DNA from: Pinus tabuliformis
Lineage: Eukaryota; Streptophyta; Pinopsida; Pinales; Pinaceae
Assembly: GCA_031772625.1 (NCBI GenBank)
Contig: CM062804.1
Span: 281,420,610 to 281,484,609, forward strand
DNA length: 64,000 nt
Reading direction: 5' to 3'
Shown: piece after piece, positions 33,698 to 44,960 of the stretch
Layout of the letters: each line of letters begins with the position of its first letter
How positions within the stretch are numbered: position 1 is the first letter of the stretch
Notes under the pieces: generated by a model
Told to the model about the DNA's origin: nothing
Database searches by the model: none
Seen by the model: the letters and a program-made list of their open reading frames with translations, nothing else
Translations under genes and position numbers: made by a program

Positions 33698-35179
33698 ATA
33701 TTAAAAGCTATTGTACCCAAGGATTGTAGCCATTGGACTCCTAGTACAACATCAGCACCTCCCATTGGAATGGAAAGCATTGGGATAGTCAATACATATT
33801 CTCCCATGGATAGCTTGATATTATGGCACTTTCCAGAGCAATTTATTGTTCCTCCATTTGCAATCATCACTTGACACTCTCGTGCTAGATATAGGAAGCA
33901 ATTCAATTCTTTTGCTACCCTACAATGAATAAAATTGTGGGTGCTTCCTGAATCAATCAACACTATTACCTTTTTCTTCTTGATTTGTCCTTCTATCTTG
34001 ATGGTTTGAGGAGTGGTAATTCCCACCAATGCATTACAATATATGGTCGGATTTATTTGTTCTTCATATAGGCTTTGTTTCTGGAGCATATCCTGTTCTT
34101 TTGACCTTTCTTGCTCCTTTTCTTCTTCCTCTTCACAATCTATGTAGAATAGTTTCTTCTCAGCAAACTTATGACCTTTAGTGTATTTACTATCACAACT
34201 ATAACAAAGCCCTTTTGCTCTTTTTTCTTCCAATTGTTGTGGTGTCAACCTTATAGGTTGTGGAAGACTAGGGGCAACTGCACTTCCGTCTTTATAGTTG
34301 TGAGTGGTATGCTTCCTGGTTGCCATAATTTTTCTTTCCATTTTTCTTGCTAACCTCAATGCCTTCTCTAATGAATCAGGTTCCCAAAGTCGAACATCAT
34401 GTTGGATATTATCCTTTAAAGACCCTATGAACACATCAATCCTATGCTCCTCTGGAATATATTTTACCCTTATGTTCAATTTTTTGGAACTCCTCAATGT
34501 GCTCCATTATTGAACCCTTTTGTTTGAGACTTATCAATTGGCTAAAAAAAGTGTTGCTTTTTGTATCCTTATAATGTGCTATCAATTCTTCCGTAAAAAT
34601 TGCCCAAGTCATAATTTTTTTACGAGAGCAAAGCCATTGATACCATACAAACTGATTTGGTTCTAAATATAAAGTTGCCATACGTACCTTTTGTGTGTTT
34701 TGCACATTATTGAGATTGAAGAACTGCTCCATCTGTAATATCCATGTGGCGGGATCCTTGCCATCAAACTTCCTCATATCGATTTTTGGAATATGGTGGG
34801 TCTTCGATCCAACGTTAGAGTCTATGGAATCATGATTAACATTTCTTTTGTTCACATCATGTGTTTCCTTTACAACCTTTTCACCATTAGTAAGTATTTC
34901 TTGTAGAAAATTTGTCAAATCTGTCTTCAAATCTACCATGTCTGTCTTCAAATTTGTCCTCAAATCTGCCTTCAGATCATCCATCTTAGCTTCCATGCCA
35001 TTTATCTTAGATTCCACACCATTTATCTTAGCATCTGTTAGCTTTTGTGAGTGTGACATTTTTTGCACTTGTTCCTGTAATTTTGATATATCATGTAGCA
35101 TTTCTTCCTCTTCTTCATGAGTCATGCTAGAGCTTTCAGGTTCCTTACTAGGTGTTTGCATTTTCTTTCCTCGGGGCAT
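33661..35179 (-). pseudogene. Gag-protease of element C, frameshifted, fused to RT remnant
   Basis: The first frame (35179-34442, 245 codons) has a coiled-coil N-terminus (repeated KINGxEAK/DLK units) and the gag core FDGKDPATWILQMEQFF. At a run of six T (34480-34485) the frame shifts to the second ORF (34497-33661). That ORF has the zinc knuckle GLCYSCDSKYTKGHKF (last Cys replaced by Phe) and the protease VIVLIDSGSTHNFIH. Near 33699 the protease end (GTIAFN) runs directly into RT thumb sequence in another frame, so several hundred bases including motif A and YxDD are missing. Confidence 0.9.
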
Positions 35180-35720
35180 CAGTTATCGATAATAATGCTT
35201 TACTATTCCCTTTGAATTCCTTCAAACCAAGCTTATGCAAAATTAAAAAAAAAAAAACTACACACCTTTTTTTTCTTTGTAGAAGCCTGATATTGAATCT
35301 GATGTATCTCTGTAATTTCGAATCATCCAGTTCTGAAATTGTGACCTTTAGTAGCCTTCTATGTCCTCTTTCTAATGCCACTAGTCTGATCCAAATTGGA
35401 TTCTCCAAGAAAGAGTTATGCACAATCTCCCACAGTGACCTTCTTACGAAATTTCAATCCGATGCACAGAAAGAAAGTTATGACGATTTTCCCCAGGTCA
35501 CCTGTTTTGAGTGTAACTCAGGAGTCTGAAAAAAGACCAACTTCCTTAGATCATATCTCCGAAAATATCGCGGGAAAAGCTCTGAAATCCAGACCCAAGG
35601 TTCAGCGCGATTTCTTCTCAAATGGGTTTTTTTTTGCGACTTCTGAAACGTCACAGAAAAAAAGTTATAGCGAAAATGCCATGATGACCTGTTTGGAGCA
35701 GCGAAACCCTAGAATCCAAA
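35180..35720 (-). other. Leader of element C between primer site and gag
   Basis: About 540 bases without recognisable coding. Much of it is shared with element D (about 61262-61835) including ATTGGATTCTCCAAGAAAGA. Element D has a 116-bp segment here that C lacks, at the position next to 35440. Confidence 0.7.
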
Positions 35721-35732
35721 GCTCTGATACCA
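35721..35732 (-). promoter_or_regulatory. Primer-binding site of element C
   Basis: The minus strand reads TGGTATCAGAGC two bases inside the 5' LTR. It is the perfect 12-base complement of plant initiator tRNA-Met 3' end. Confidence 0.93.
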
Positions 35733-35734
35733 AA

Positions 35735-36066
35735 TGTTATGAAACCAGCTCAAGAAAAGATAGAAAAGATAGATCAACGCCTTAGAATTCAGCCTCTTCG
35801 AGGGGGAAACCTCCTTTACATTACATAAATGAACAATTCTTGGATGATTCAAAAGACAAAACCTCCTTTCTATATATAGGAGTCTAAGGAGTCACAATAT
35901 AATCCAGCCGACCTAACAATAATAATATAAAGCCACAAAAATAACAATAGAGGGATTCTATGGGCACATGAATAACAATATGGGGGCAATGGTGGCACAA
36001 CAATATAAATAAGGGGTATAACTACAATAGTAATGGGGTAATCACTAGTATTATAGGGACCCAACA
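35735..36066 (-). repeat. Element C 5' LTR (332 bp)
   Basis: Same ends as the 3' LTR, with 7 differences. The minus-strand TATATATAG at about 35870-35878 is the likely core promoter. Confidence 0.95.
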
Positions 36067-36071
36067 CAGTC

Positions 36072-36182
36072 TGCATTATAATATAATATTAACAAACGGT
36101 AATTTAAGAAACATAATTAGTTGGACATTTAGACCCACGTAACTATTCCACTAGTCCATATATATGTGTTTGTATAGCAATG
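36072..36182. other. Host sequence between elements C and B
   Basis: About 110 bp of AT-rich DNA with no gene. It is the continuation of the 31220 flank and is cut at CAATG by element B. Confidence 0.7.
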
Positions 36183-38393
36183 TGTTGAAGCCCCGAAAAT
36201 CGGGTCAACAACAAGGGGGATACCCACCCGGTCCGGACCTTGGTTGGCAGCTCCTTATTCGTTTGGTATAGCGGGTCCGACTGGGGATAATGGGACCAGT
36301 TTCCCAATCTAAGGGGTGTGTGTGTGTGTAGAGTTGGATGATGCTGATCTAGGACTACTTAAAGCTATTTTAATTCAAACTTGTAAACTAACTCTATGCT
36401 ATTGTAATCTAATGAGAAACAACACATCTAATCTACGCTAACCCAGGGTGTATTTCTTCTATTATGCGATCTAAAGAGATTTTGAACAATAACTGGTAAT
36501 AAAGATCATTCAGTTATCATAAGAATAGAAATCAATTAAGATAAACCACTCTGCATAAAAAGTTAAGCAAAACAGTTGTGAACAGCATATCACATAATAA
36601 GTTATTCATATATCAAACACAAATAAATGACTCCATCGTACAGAAGTGCCAAATGGTAACCCACACATTCATGCATTAACATATAAACAACTGAAAACTG
36701 TATATCACTTTAAGAATATAAGCAGAAATGGTCAAGAGATAAAAGTACCATTTATGACTGGTTCCACTCATAAGCTTCAAGCAACAACGATTTATCTCTA
36801 CTTGTTCTAAGATCTACTAAGAGTACAAAAGTGCAACATCAGTAGCAGATATCAAATGCAAACATTGATAAATCTCGATCCAACCATTCATCAAAAACAC
36901 CCTCCGAGGGTGCAAAAGTGCATGTTCTGAGGACAAGTTTTTTGACAAATTTCTAGACCCTTCTCCAAATGCCTGAGAAGGGTTTAAATACTGCGAACTA
37001 AATAATCTTAATTACATAAATTTAGGACATGGTTTTAAATGACCGCCCTTCTACTAAAGCAAAATTATTTCTAAAAATTGAATCTAATTCCTAACCATTT
37101 CTGTATTTGCTCCTTAGTGCTACAAGCATGCAACATTCGCTTGGGAAGAGTCGGCTGGTCATCTTCTCCTTTCGTTTGAGCTACGAAAATAGAAATAACA
37201 AGCATTGGCACCTCTTTCTGGTAAACTAGAAGATATTTTCGAAAATCTTCCTCTGGCTTGGTGCATTCACTGTGTGTATACTTGGTAATAACCCAAATTT
37301 CTCTCAAACTGATTCTGCTTTTGCTATTTCGGTTTCCACCCTTGCGAAATACTGAATAAGTTAGGGACTTTGCTCTCTGAACAATGTTTTGTATTGAAAA
37401 CTGCCTCTATTCTTTGTTCCAGGTTTTTCTGGTGCGTTTTCCATCTTTAGCGCTTTTTTTCTTTTTGCTTTAGCGGGCATAAGCTTCAGGATCTTTTGAA
37501 AACATGTTGCTTTTGTGCACCTTTGATTCTGAGTTTTGGATGGCCTATTGACATCAGTATCTATTGAGTGATACTCTGGAATCTGTGGTCCTGTTGCATG
37601 TGACATCCGTTTGTGAAGGCATCTCTTCTCTGTTCTCCGAGCATTGATGCTTTCCCCTTTTCCTTAGATGTTTCCTGCACATTGCTTTATGTTATTTTTT
37701 GTCTTACAATTTACTCAAAGGAAAAGAGTAATGATGAAAAGATTGACATGAAAGCTTTAAGCTCTAATGAATGCATAATCATGACACCCATAATGAACTA
37801 ACTCTTCGAAAAACACAACGCAATCCTTCTTAGATACTTTGGGGTACAATCATTAATTTCTTTTAAGGCGCGCGCCCAATTTCGGTCTACAGACAGCTTT
37901 CCTTGAATACTGTGCCGAGGAAATCTTGCGATGGGTGATTTCTGTGACTCGCATCGCAGTATCGAGGATCGCGTCATCAAGATGTGTCATCGCAGGAGTT
38001 GATGATCGCATTCATCGCAGATCGCAACATCGCAGATCGCAATATCGCAGATCGCAAATCGCAAATCGTGCTTAATCATCCAATCAATGTGTGCTGCTTA
38101 TGCGATGTTGTGATATACGACGTCGCATATCGGCCGTTGGAGATTCCTTAAGTTTTTTTCATTTAAGGGTGCTTCATAATATATGTGATGCAAGGAATTT
38201 CGCGTCGCTTCTTCGCAGGTTATTATGCGCATAGGAAAACGTTTCACTCTCTTCTCGCGATGCGATACAACTTTAGGAAGTTATAATACAAAAATTTTGA
38301 TAAAATGTTTTTTGGATTTTTATTAAGGGTCCCCATTTTCTTGGTGTTATCGCTAATACCAAACAAAGAGGGGGGTTGTTGGTGGCCACAACA
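36183..38393 (-). repeat. Element B 3' LTR (2211 bp)
   Basis: Left LTR, 3' relative to coding. Starts TGTTGAAGCCCCGAAAAT on the plus strand. Contains a (GT)n run near 36318 and, near the U3 end, the CpG-rich ATCGCA block at about 37910-38280. An 81-codon ORF (37606-37361) is present in both LTRs but most differences between the copies change amino acids, so it is not supported as a gene. Confidence 0.94.
37910..38280. promoter_or_regulatory. CpG-rich ATCGCA repeat block in element B LTR
   Basis: Repeated ATCGCAGATCGCAA-type units (about 38015-38070) and scattered GCGAT/ATCGC words. A near-palindrome lies at 38111-38132. Relative to element transcription this is 110-490 bases into U3, where enhancers usually lie. 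The right LTR holds the same block at about 51640-51990. Function inferred from place only. Confidence 0.5.
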
Positions 38394-39475
38394 ATGGTGA
38401 TTCACTGTGAAGAACCAGTTATCTCTGCTTTTCTATTGAATTTTAATTTCCAAAGCAGAAAAATTTTCATACGTCTAAATTTTGTTATGGACAGATAGAG
38501 TACATTACGCCTTATCCTATCAATGATATTTTGTCTCAACCTTTTCATATTCCAATTGTTTGTTTCCTCAGGCTTAGTCCTTGTATTCACATCAGACATT
38601 ACTTGGTCTTTTAAAGAAAAAATAAGGTCTTCTCTGCGTGTCGGCTTTTAAAATATGCCTATTATCGTAGGTAGAGCCTCTGCTGCCTGCAAGCATCCAT
38701 AGCCTCGATAGGGTTACCTGTTACCCAACAATGATCCTTTATCCTGCTTAAGGCTATTTACAAATTTTCAGAGAAAAACCCCTTTTGACACTTTTTCCTT
38801 TTTTATTCTCTAAAGAACAATGTTTTGGTTTGGTGGCAAAATTATGACACAGTCATTCACTTGATTTACACTTTTGCTGAACAAGCTGGCTCGTGATGAG
38901 ACCCCTTGTCTTTTGATTGCAACAATCTTGAGTCGTTGCCCTGTTTTGGTGGACAGTATTGGCAAAGTCAGCAAGTTATAATATCTGTGATCATGATAAG
39001 CCAACTCGTGATGAGACCTCTTATTCTTTGAGATACAGTGTTTTCTCAGATTGTTCCTCTGAATGCTGCGATTTCCTTTAGTAGGGAGGAAGTCATTGTT
39101 TTTCCTTAAGAAAGCTCTGGACGACAATAATAGAGTTTGAAAACAGCAGTTTTACAGAGAATATTTATTTTATTATTGATACCTTTCATTGTGCTGATAA
39201 AAAACAATTTTTTACCAAAGGTTGCTTTCATCAAATTTTTTGAAGTTGAAACTAGTACCATATCTAGGCTAAAGTTAACTCTACCTGTCAATAATAAAGA
39301 TCAGATTTTTTGAAAAATTTTGCTACTTGTACAAGCGAAAAAGCTCAAAACCTGATAGAGAATTGGTGTCTTTTTCATGAACCCCTTTAGTAACCATCTA
39401 CAACTGGTTTTATTTATAAGAAAGGGAAAAACAAATAAAAACTAAAACTATCCTACAAAATAGAAGAGTGATCTT
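38394..39475 (-). other. 3' non-coding part of element B
   Basis: About 1.1 kb between the integrase end and the 3' LTR. No ORF with recognisable content was found. No clear polypurine tract is visible directly beside the LTR. Confidence 0.5.
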
Positions 39476-39922
39476 CTATGGAAAATATTTTTTAAGGATT
39501 TGTCCGTTAACAGGCAAAGAATCCATTCTACCTGCTAAATCCTGCAACACAAACGTTGATGGGCCTATGACTTCTACAATCTGAAAAGGACCAAGCCACA
39601 TCTTCTGAAATTTTATGTGTTTGCCCTTTTCTTCATGAGCCTTATCCCATTTCAAAACTAAATCTCCTATCTGAAAATTCTTTCTGGTCATTATGCTTGA
39701 GTCAAAAGAGGATTTTATCAGCGCTTGGTGATGAGCATGGGTTTCCTTAGCTTGTTCTCGCCGTTCTTCTAATTTAATTATTTCCATTTGTCTTAGTTGT
39801 ATGGAGGAAGTAGATACCTCATCGATGTGTTGTACTAAAGACAAAGAGGGGATGACTAAGTGAGTTGGAAGAACCACTTCTTTCCCAAAAACTAAATTAA
39901 AGGGAGAAGTGCCGATTGAAGC
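39476..39922 (-). pseudogene. Integrase C-terminal part of element B
   Basis: The 133-codon frame contains KNFQIGDLVLKWDKAHEEKG and KFQKMWLGPFQIVEVIGPST, the Tat-type integrase tail, and ends PVNGQILKKYFP. The GTSPFNLVFGKE motif that normally follows the catalytic core is at 39922-39880. It continues the frame interrupted at 44326 by insertion F. Confidence 0.88.
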
Positions 39923-40904
39923 TGTTAGCGCTTGAATTTTGCCTCAGGCTGAAAAAGACAAAATCCAAGGCAACATCAAACCACTTAGCCTCGTAGCTAG
40001 CCCTATGGGGACAGGAGAGGGCTCTCTCCAAGTCTATCTCGGCAAAATGTCTTCAAATGGCTGAGATGACAAATAAAGAACACTGATTTTAGGCTAGTAA
40101 ACTGATAGGAAATGTTTGATTTTAAATTTCTAGGGTTTTGTTGGAAAACTGAGCATGGCAATTTTGGGTGCCGGGATGAGACACAGTTTTTGCAGAGGTC
40201 TTCTTGGGGCAAGGTAGGAGATTGTATTGATGCCTTTGAAATAAGTGAATGGATATATATGATTGGTGAGGAGCTAAGGAGAGCAAGAAACCATCGAGAG
40301 TTCTCCTTAAACAGATGAAAACATAGATATTAAGCAAACTTAAAGGCGGAGCATAGAAACCATGAATTCTACCTTAACACTTCATTTACTTAATTTGCAG
40401 AAGAGAATAGTAAGAAAATGATACACATAAAAAACTTACAAGTACATGAGAGAAACACACCATCAACACAGATAACCATAGGAATCCCAAATAGTGCTGC
40501 AAAACCCTGGTCTTTCCTTTGCCAAAATTGCAGAGATACAAAGAGTAAAACAGTCTAAGCTTATCCCTCAAGAGTCCAACAATGAAAATGACTAAGAAAG
40601 TACATAATATAGGAAAGCTAACACATTTTGTTGCCTCTAGGGGTCGAGCTCATCATCCTAGGAGTTGTTTCAACCAATTCTAAACTGAGCACTACAATCT
40701 AGGCAATCAAAACAACTTGCCTCTATAAGCTAGGAAACCAATTCATTCATTAATCTTTTGTTATTTTATGAATGAATCTTCTAGAATAGGTAAAAAAGTG
40801 TCATGTAATCATAAAATTACATCAATTACATCAAGGAGGATGAAAAATCCCACCAAAAAGTCAAAACTGGTCAAATGCTGCGTTTTCCTGAGCTGAAGGT
40901 GCAA

Positions 40905-41310
40905 AACTGTCAAATTTCCCTGATGCGTAGCACGCCATTTCTCAACGCATAGTGCGCCTTTGAGCCCACGTTTGGGGCACTTAACGACATCCAAATAAGG
41001 TAAAAGTGGGCTTGTTGGAAAGGTATGGATGTCTATTCTCTAGCCCAAGTGGAATTTCGCAATTTGGTGGCCATTTGCCCCTCCAAAAGTGTAATATCCC
41101 AAGACTACTTCCTGTGTGTCCAAAAAGTGGCAGAAGGTCATTTTTTTCTTGTTTTTTGACCTTTTGAGGGCCCAAACCTCAATGAAATGTCTTGGAAGTG
41201 TCTGAGAAAGTGTATTTTGTCATGAAAAATCCAAAAATGCTGAGTTTTTGTGAAATCGACCTCCCCAACTTAAGGGTAGCGCGCGACGCGCTATGCATTG
41301 AGGGCAAAAA
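40905..41310. repeat. CGCGTAGCGCG-type motif cluster, left of insertion F gene
   Basis: Degenerate copies of (A)CGCGTAGCGCGCC, such as ATGCGTAGCACGCC (40922) and GGTAGCGCGCGACGCGC (41274). Similar copies occur at 43472-43590, on the other side of the F gene. They stand out as CpG-rich in AT-rich sequence. No function is assigned. Confidence 0.6.
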
Positions 41311-41383
41311 CCTGTTTTTGACAAAAAAATTCAAAATTGACCAAAATTGCTCCAAATTTCCTGAATTTTGAGCTGGAGGTGTA

Positions 41384-42962
41384 TCATTGAGCACCATGCT
41401 CCTTCAAGGTGGCTTCAGCCAAAATCTGAAGTGAATCGGGCCTTTTCCTCCGTTTTAGTGCCTTGGCCAAGTGTGCTTTGAGTACCTTCATTTTTGCTTT
41501 GCACACATGCATGCGGGCCCAATAATGATTCTTCATGTGGCGGAGCATGTCTTTGTCCCTGTTTTCCTTGGCTAGCAACTTCTCTAAATGAGTGTTCACC
41601 CGAATGAGCATAGACCCTTGCTCAATAAGTGTCAAATCACCGGGTCTCTTGCGAGCCAAGTTCCGGTCTTCTCGGATCCTCCGCAACTCATCAAGAGTGT
41701 TTTCATCCTCCAACTACTTGTTGCGCTGCTCTAAGTATGTGATTTTCATATTTTCCATTTCCAGCTTTTGCTGCAACAAGTCATTTTTAGCCTTTTGTTG
41801 CTGAATGATCTCCTTTAGCTCTAAGCTAGGAGAACTGATATCAAGGTCAACAATGTCTATGTTTGGATCACCTGATGGCCCCTCATCAATCTTGGGCTGC
41901 TTGCCTCTCTCTTGTACCTGTGCTGCTGTCGAAAGCAAGGCCCCTTCCACCGGATGCGAGATAACACTCACTGTGCTGATGAACAAGGTGAGACCCCTTC
42001 CACCTGGTGTGGAGATAATACTCGATGTGCAGATGCAAATAAGATCCTGTGGCCTCTCTGATATGTAACATATGGAGGAGCGCTGACATGCTCTGGCTCA
42101 AGAATGTCAAACTGATGTGAAGGCCCTCCCTCATCATGGACAATCTCGGGAGGTGGCTGTGGCACCATGAAGAAATTGCGAGAAATGAAATCCTCCCAAG
42201 CAATACCCTGATGTGCCAACTGATGCATCACTATGATCTCGATCAGTGCATAATGATATATACTTTTGAGTTGCTGTGTGGGGTTCTTCTTTTGCACTAC
42301 AGGCACCATCTTCTCTATATTTCGGCACATGAAAAATGGAATGTTCATCATTCGTACCCGGGTGAAATGCATCAACAAACGGATATGGTACGAATATAAA
42401 CGTGAAAACCTTCCCTCATAAGTGAAATAGCGCATAATGAGCCTCATCAAGGGTGCATACTCATCCCTTAAGAATATGAAAGGAAAAACAATAGTTAGGT
42501 GTCTCATGCATTCAGGTTTGATGTATGGTTGATAATGAAAATTGTCTAGCTGCTTGCGCTTGGTCCACTCTTCCCCAACATTTGGTATCCCGGTGGCTTG
42601 AGCAACAATTTCAGGTGATAGGGTGAAATCCACTCCTGCAAGGTTCACATGGCCATGTGCAAATGTAGGACAAACAAGCGAACTAGTTCTCTATGGTGTT
42701 GAATTTGTGAGATCCTCTCACAATATCCAAAGCATGATTGATACTGAAAACATGTCATTGCAAGTGGACAAGCTTGCAAATGAGCCAAAGAAGTGGGCTC
42801 CTCCCTGACATGCTGACCACCCTTACCACCCTTATGATGCCTCCTTGGCACTTCTACCTCTGGTGTTGAATCACTGTCATAACTCTGCTGATAATATGAT
42901 TCGGTTTCTGACATGGTTTTGAAGGCAAGATGGCTGAAATGTGTTGCTGACTTTGCACCCAA
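41384..42962 (-). pseudogene. Unassigned mobile-element protein in insertion F
   Basis: Overlapping minus-strand frames form one broken gene. 42962-42645 starts with a Ser/Tyr/Asp-rich part (SYYQQSYDSDSTPEVEV) and a His/Lys/Gly patch. 42648-41968 (226 codons) is globular, with GVDFTLSPEIVAQATGIPNV, MRHLTIVFPFIFLRDEYAP and a hydrophobic/His-rich stretch to GIAWEDFISRNFF. 41986-41714 and 41713-41384 are in the same frame apart from an amber stop and are Lys/Glu-rich and coiled-coil-like. The FTLSPE...TGIP text reminds me of plant transposon-associated proteins of unknown function, but I cannot name the family. Confidence 0.6.
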
Positions 42963-43471
42963 TTAACTGTTGTTTGACTTTTTCAAATGTTGTTACCAAG
43001 GGGACATAAATACAAGGGAATTGTTAGGGATAGGGGAACATGAGGGAATTAGGGACAATAAACATAAAGAAGGAATTTAGGGAAGGCAACATGGGAAATC
43101 ACAAATTTGTGGGATTTTAAAGTGAAGTAGGGTTTGGGAATTAAGTAGGTTTTAGGAATTTTAGAGAGGAGAATTATGAAATTTCATGGGAAAACTTGAA
43201 GGAGAATGGTGATGAAAATGAGGGAAAAGAGGGATTACAAATGGGCAACCTTGGACTGCAAAAAAAGTTTGAAACCCTAGCACCATTTAGACTTTAAATC
43301 TTCCACAACAATGTAGGGTTTTGACTTATCATTTTCATGGCATTTAAACATATTAATTTTCTCATTCATCTTGCAAAACCAAATCTAGCCATGGAGGAGA
43401 GGCCTACCTGCAATTTGCTTGAGAGAAAAGTCGATTTGATAGCTTGCTGGCAGTTGATTGAGTGAAAAACC

Positions 43472-43590
43472 CAACGCGTAGCGTGCCTTTCCCAATGCGT
43501 AGCACCCCTCTGACGCGTAGTGCACGTGCAAAATAACACTGAGAAAGGCAGCCTGACGCGTAGCGCGCCCTCCCTGACACGTAGCGTGCC
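43472..43590. repeat. CGCGTAGCGCG-type motif cluster, right of insertion F gene
   Basis: At least five degenerate copies in about 120 bp: AACGCGTAGCGTGCC, AATGCGTAGCACCCC, GACGCGTAGTGCACG, GACGCGTAGCGCGCC and GACACGTAGCGTGCC. Spacing is irregular (about 22-50 bases). Confidence 0.8.
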
Positions 43591-44325
43591 TCTGAAACTG
43601 CCCAATTTGCTCAAGAACTCTTAAAATCGCCTTTGTAAGGATTCACTTAGCTTGTGAGAGGCAAATGAGTTGCTAACGAAGAGTGATGTGCTTTTATATG
43701 CTTCCTTTAGATTTTTACTTGCCCAAAACCCACTTTATAATGCTTTGAGTGTTGACACTTTTTGAATTAATTGGCTCTGACTTTTGGTTTCTTTTCTTTG
43801 AAAACTTGGTTGAAATGATGATTTCTTCTGAAAAATTTTGCAGGGATAGCTTCTAAGGTGCTTTGGCAAAGGAGACCAAGGCTGCACTTCGACATTTGGA
43901 GAATTTGAAATTTTGAGAATTTTTACAAAAAACGAGATAATGACCTATGTTATTCAAAAACAGAGTTTTGAAAACAAGGTGAAAATTTAGCTGTACAATA
44001 GTGAGAATTGTTGAAATTATGCTTTATGAAGAACATCCCTCTGGCCTGCCGGTCCTTTATGACCTCTCAAGACAAAAATGGACTCAACCCTAGACCTAAG
44101 ACCTCAAAACTTAAAGCAAGATGAATGACCCTTTGAAGATTTTATTTACTTAAACAAACCTGAACCAACAGTGCCAAACAAGAGGGGAATAAAAGACACA
44201 AACTCCCTCCACCGGGATTATGGCATGCCTAACGGAATGCAACATGATCACACTGATGGGGCACCTAATCATGAAATGAAAAGAGCTTTGATCTCTGGTG
44301 GAGGGCTACTAGACCGACTCTAACA
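43591..44325. other. Right end of insertion F, no gene
   Basis: No coding signal. The sequence has A/T-rich text ending CTCTAACA. I looked for a copy of this end near 39923-40600 and saw none. Confidence 0.5.
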
Positions 44326-44960
44326 TAAGCTTTCTTCGTTATTCTATCTGCCCATAAAGCATTTACCAATGCTTTGTGCCAATTCTTTTGGTTTTGGTCA
44401 ACTATTCTTTTAATAATCCTGATCAGGTTTTTATTTGTCGATTCAGCCAATCCATTGCCTTGGGGATAGTAGTTTGCCGAATATTTCAACTTGAACCCTC
44501 TTTTAAGTGCAAACTTAGTCATTGTATTTCCAGAAAAGTACGAGGCATTATCAAACATTAAAGCCGTTGGCAATCCAAACCTAGTGATTATAAATCGATC
44601 TATGAATTCAATAATGTTTTCAGAATTAGCTGTCTTGAGAGGAACTGCTTCTAGCCATTTAGTAAAATAATCTGTTGTTGTGAGGGTGTACCTATGTTGC
44701 TTAGAAGAGTGAGGAACGATCTCACCTATTATGTCCAAGCCCCACTGACTGAATGGTTGCTCGATGTTTACCGGCTATAGGGGCATGGACGGTTTCTTTT
44801 GTCTCCCCTCAGCAGTTTGGCAGACTTGGCATTTCCTCACGTAACTATGTGAGTCTTTGAACAGCGTGGGCCAATAATATCCTGCACGTAAGATTTTATG
44901 TGCAGTAGCATCTCCAGCATAGTGTCCGCCTGTTGGTCCATCGTGGAGTTCCTACAAAAC
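44326..44960 (-). pseudogene. Integrase zinc-binding and catalytic part of element B
   Basis: HHCC region upstream of 44800, including CQVCQTAEGRQKKPS. The core (44738-44330) has LDIIGEIVP, LTTTDYFTKWLEAVPLKT, ALMFDNASYFSG and YPQGNGLAESTNK, so all three DDE positions are present. An amber at about 44949-44951 separates it from the RNase H frame. After ITKKA the frame enters insertion F. The C-terminus is at 39922-39476. Confidence 0.9.

Larger units (their letters stand above)
31221..36066 (-). mobile_element. Element C: chromovirus with deleted RT core (4846 bp)
   Basis: 332-bp LTRs (31221-31552 and 35735-36066) differ at 7 positions (2.1%). The 5-bp target duplication CAGTC is exact (31216-31220 and 36067-36071). 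The primer site is a perfect TGGTATCAGAGC (initiator tRNA-Met), and a purine-rich tract lies next to the other LTR. Gag-protease, the thumb/RNase H, integrase and a chromodomain are present on the minus strand. Short LTRs and small size fit a Reina-like chromovirus; that clade call is an inference. The RT palm is deleted, the integrase glutamate is Lys, and there are frameshift and stop lesions. Confidence 0.95.
39923..44325 (-). mobile_element. Insertion F: 4.4 kb unclassified element nested in element B integrase
   Basis: Inserted inside element B integrase; coding motifs on both sides belong to one domain. Plus-strand ends are TGTTAGCG...CTCTAACA, a 6-bp inverted terminus like LTR elements. 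The flanks are GAAGC (39918-39922) and TAAGC (44326-44330), a 5-bp duplication with one mismatch. I found no long direct repeat at the two ends, so no LTR pair is shown. The only coding signal is a broken minus-strand gene (42962-41384). Strand is that of the coding signal. Confidence 0.75.

Noticed and set aside
37361..37606. 81-codon ORF in element B LTR, present in both copies (also 51079-51324)
   Set aside because: About 13 base differences between copies give roughly nine amino-acid changes, so there is no sign of protein constraint; no motif recognised.
37990..38090. Possible CRISPR-like array from the ATCGCA repeats
   Set aside because: Units are short, adjacent and without unique spacers, and they lie in a plant LTR; a U3 iteron block is the better reading.
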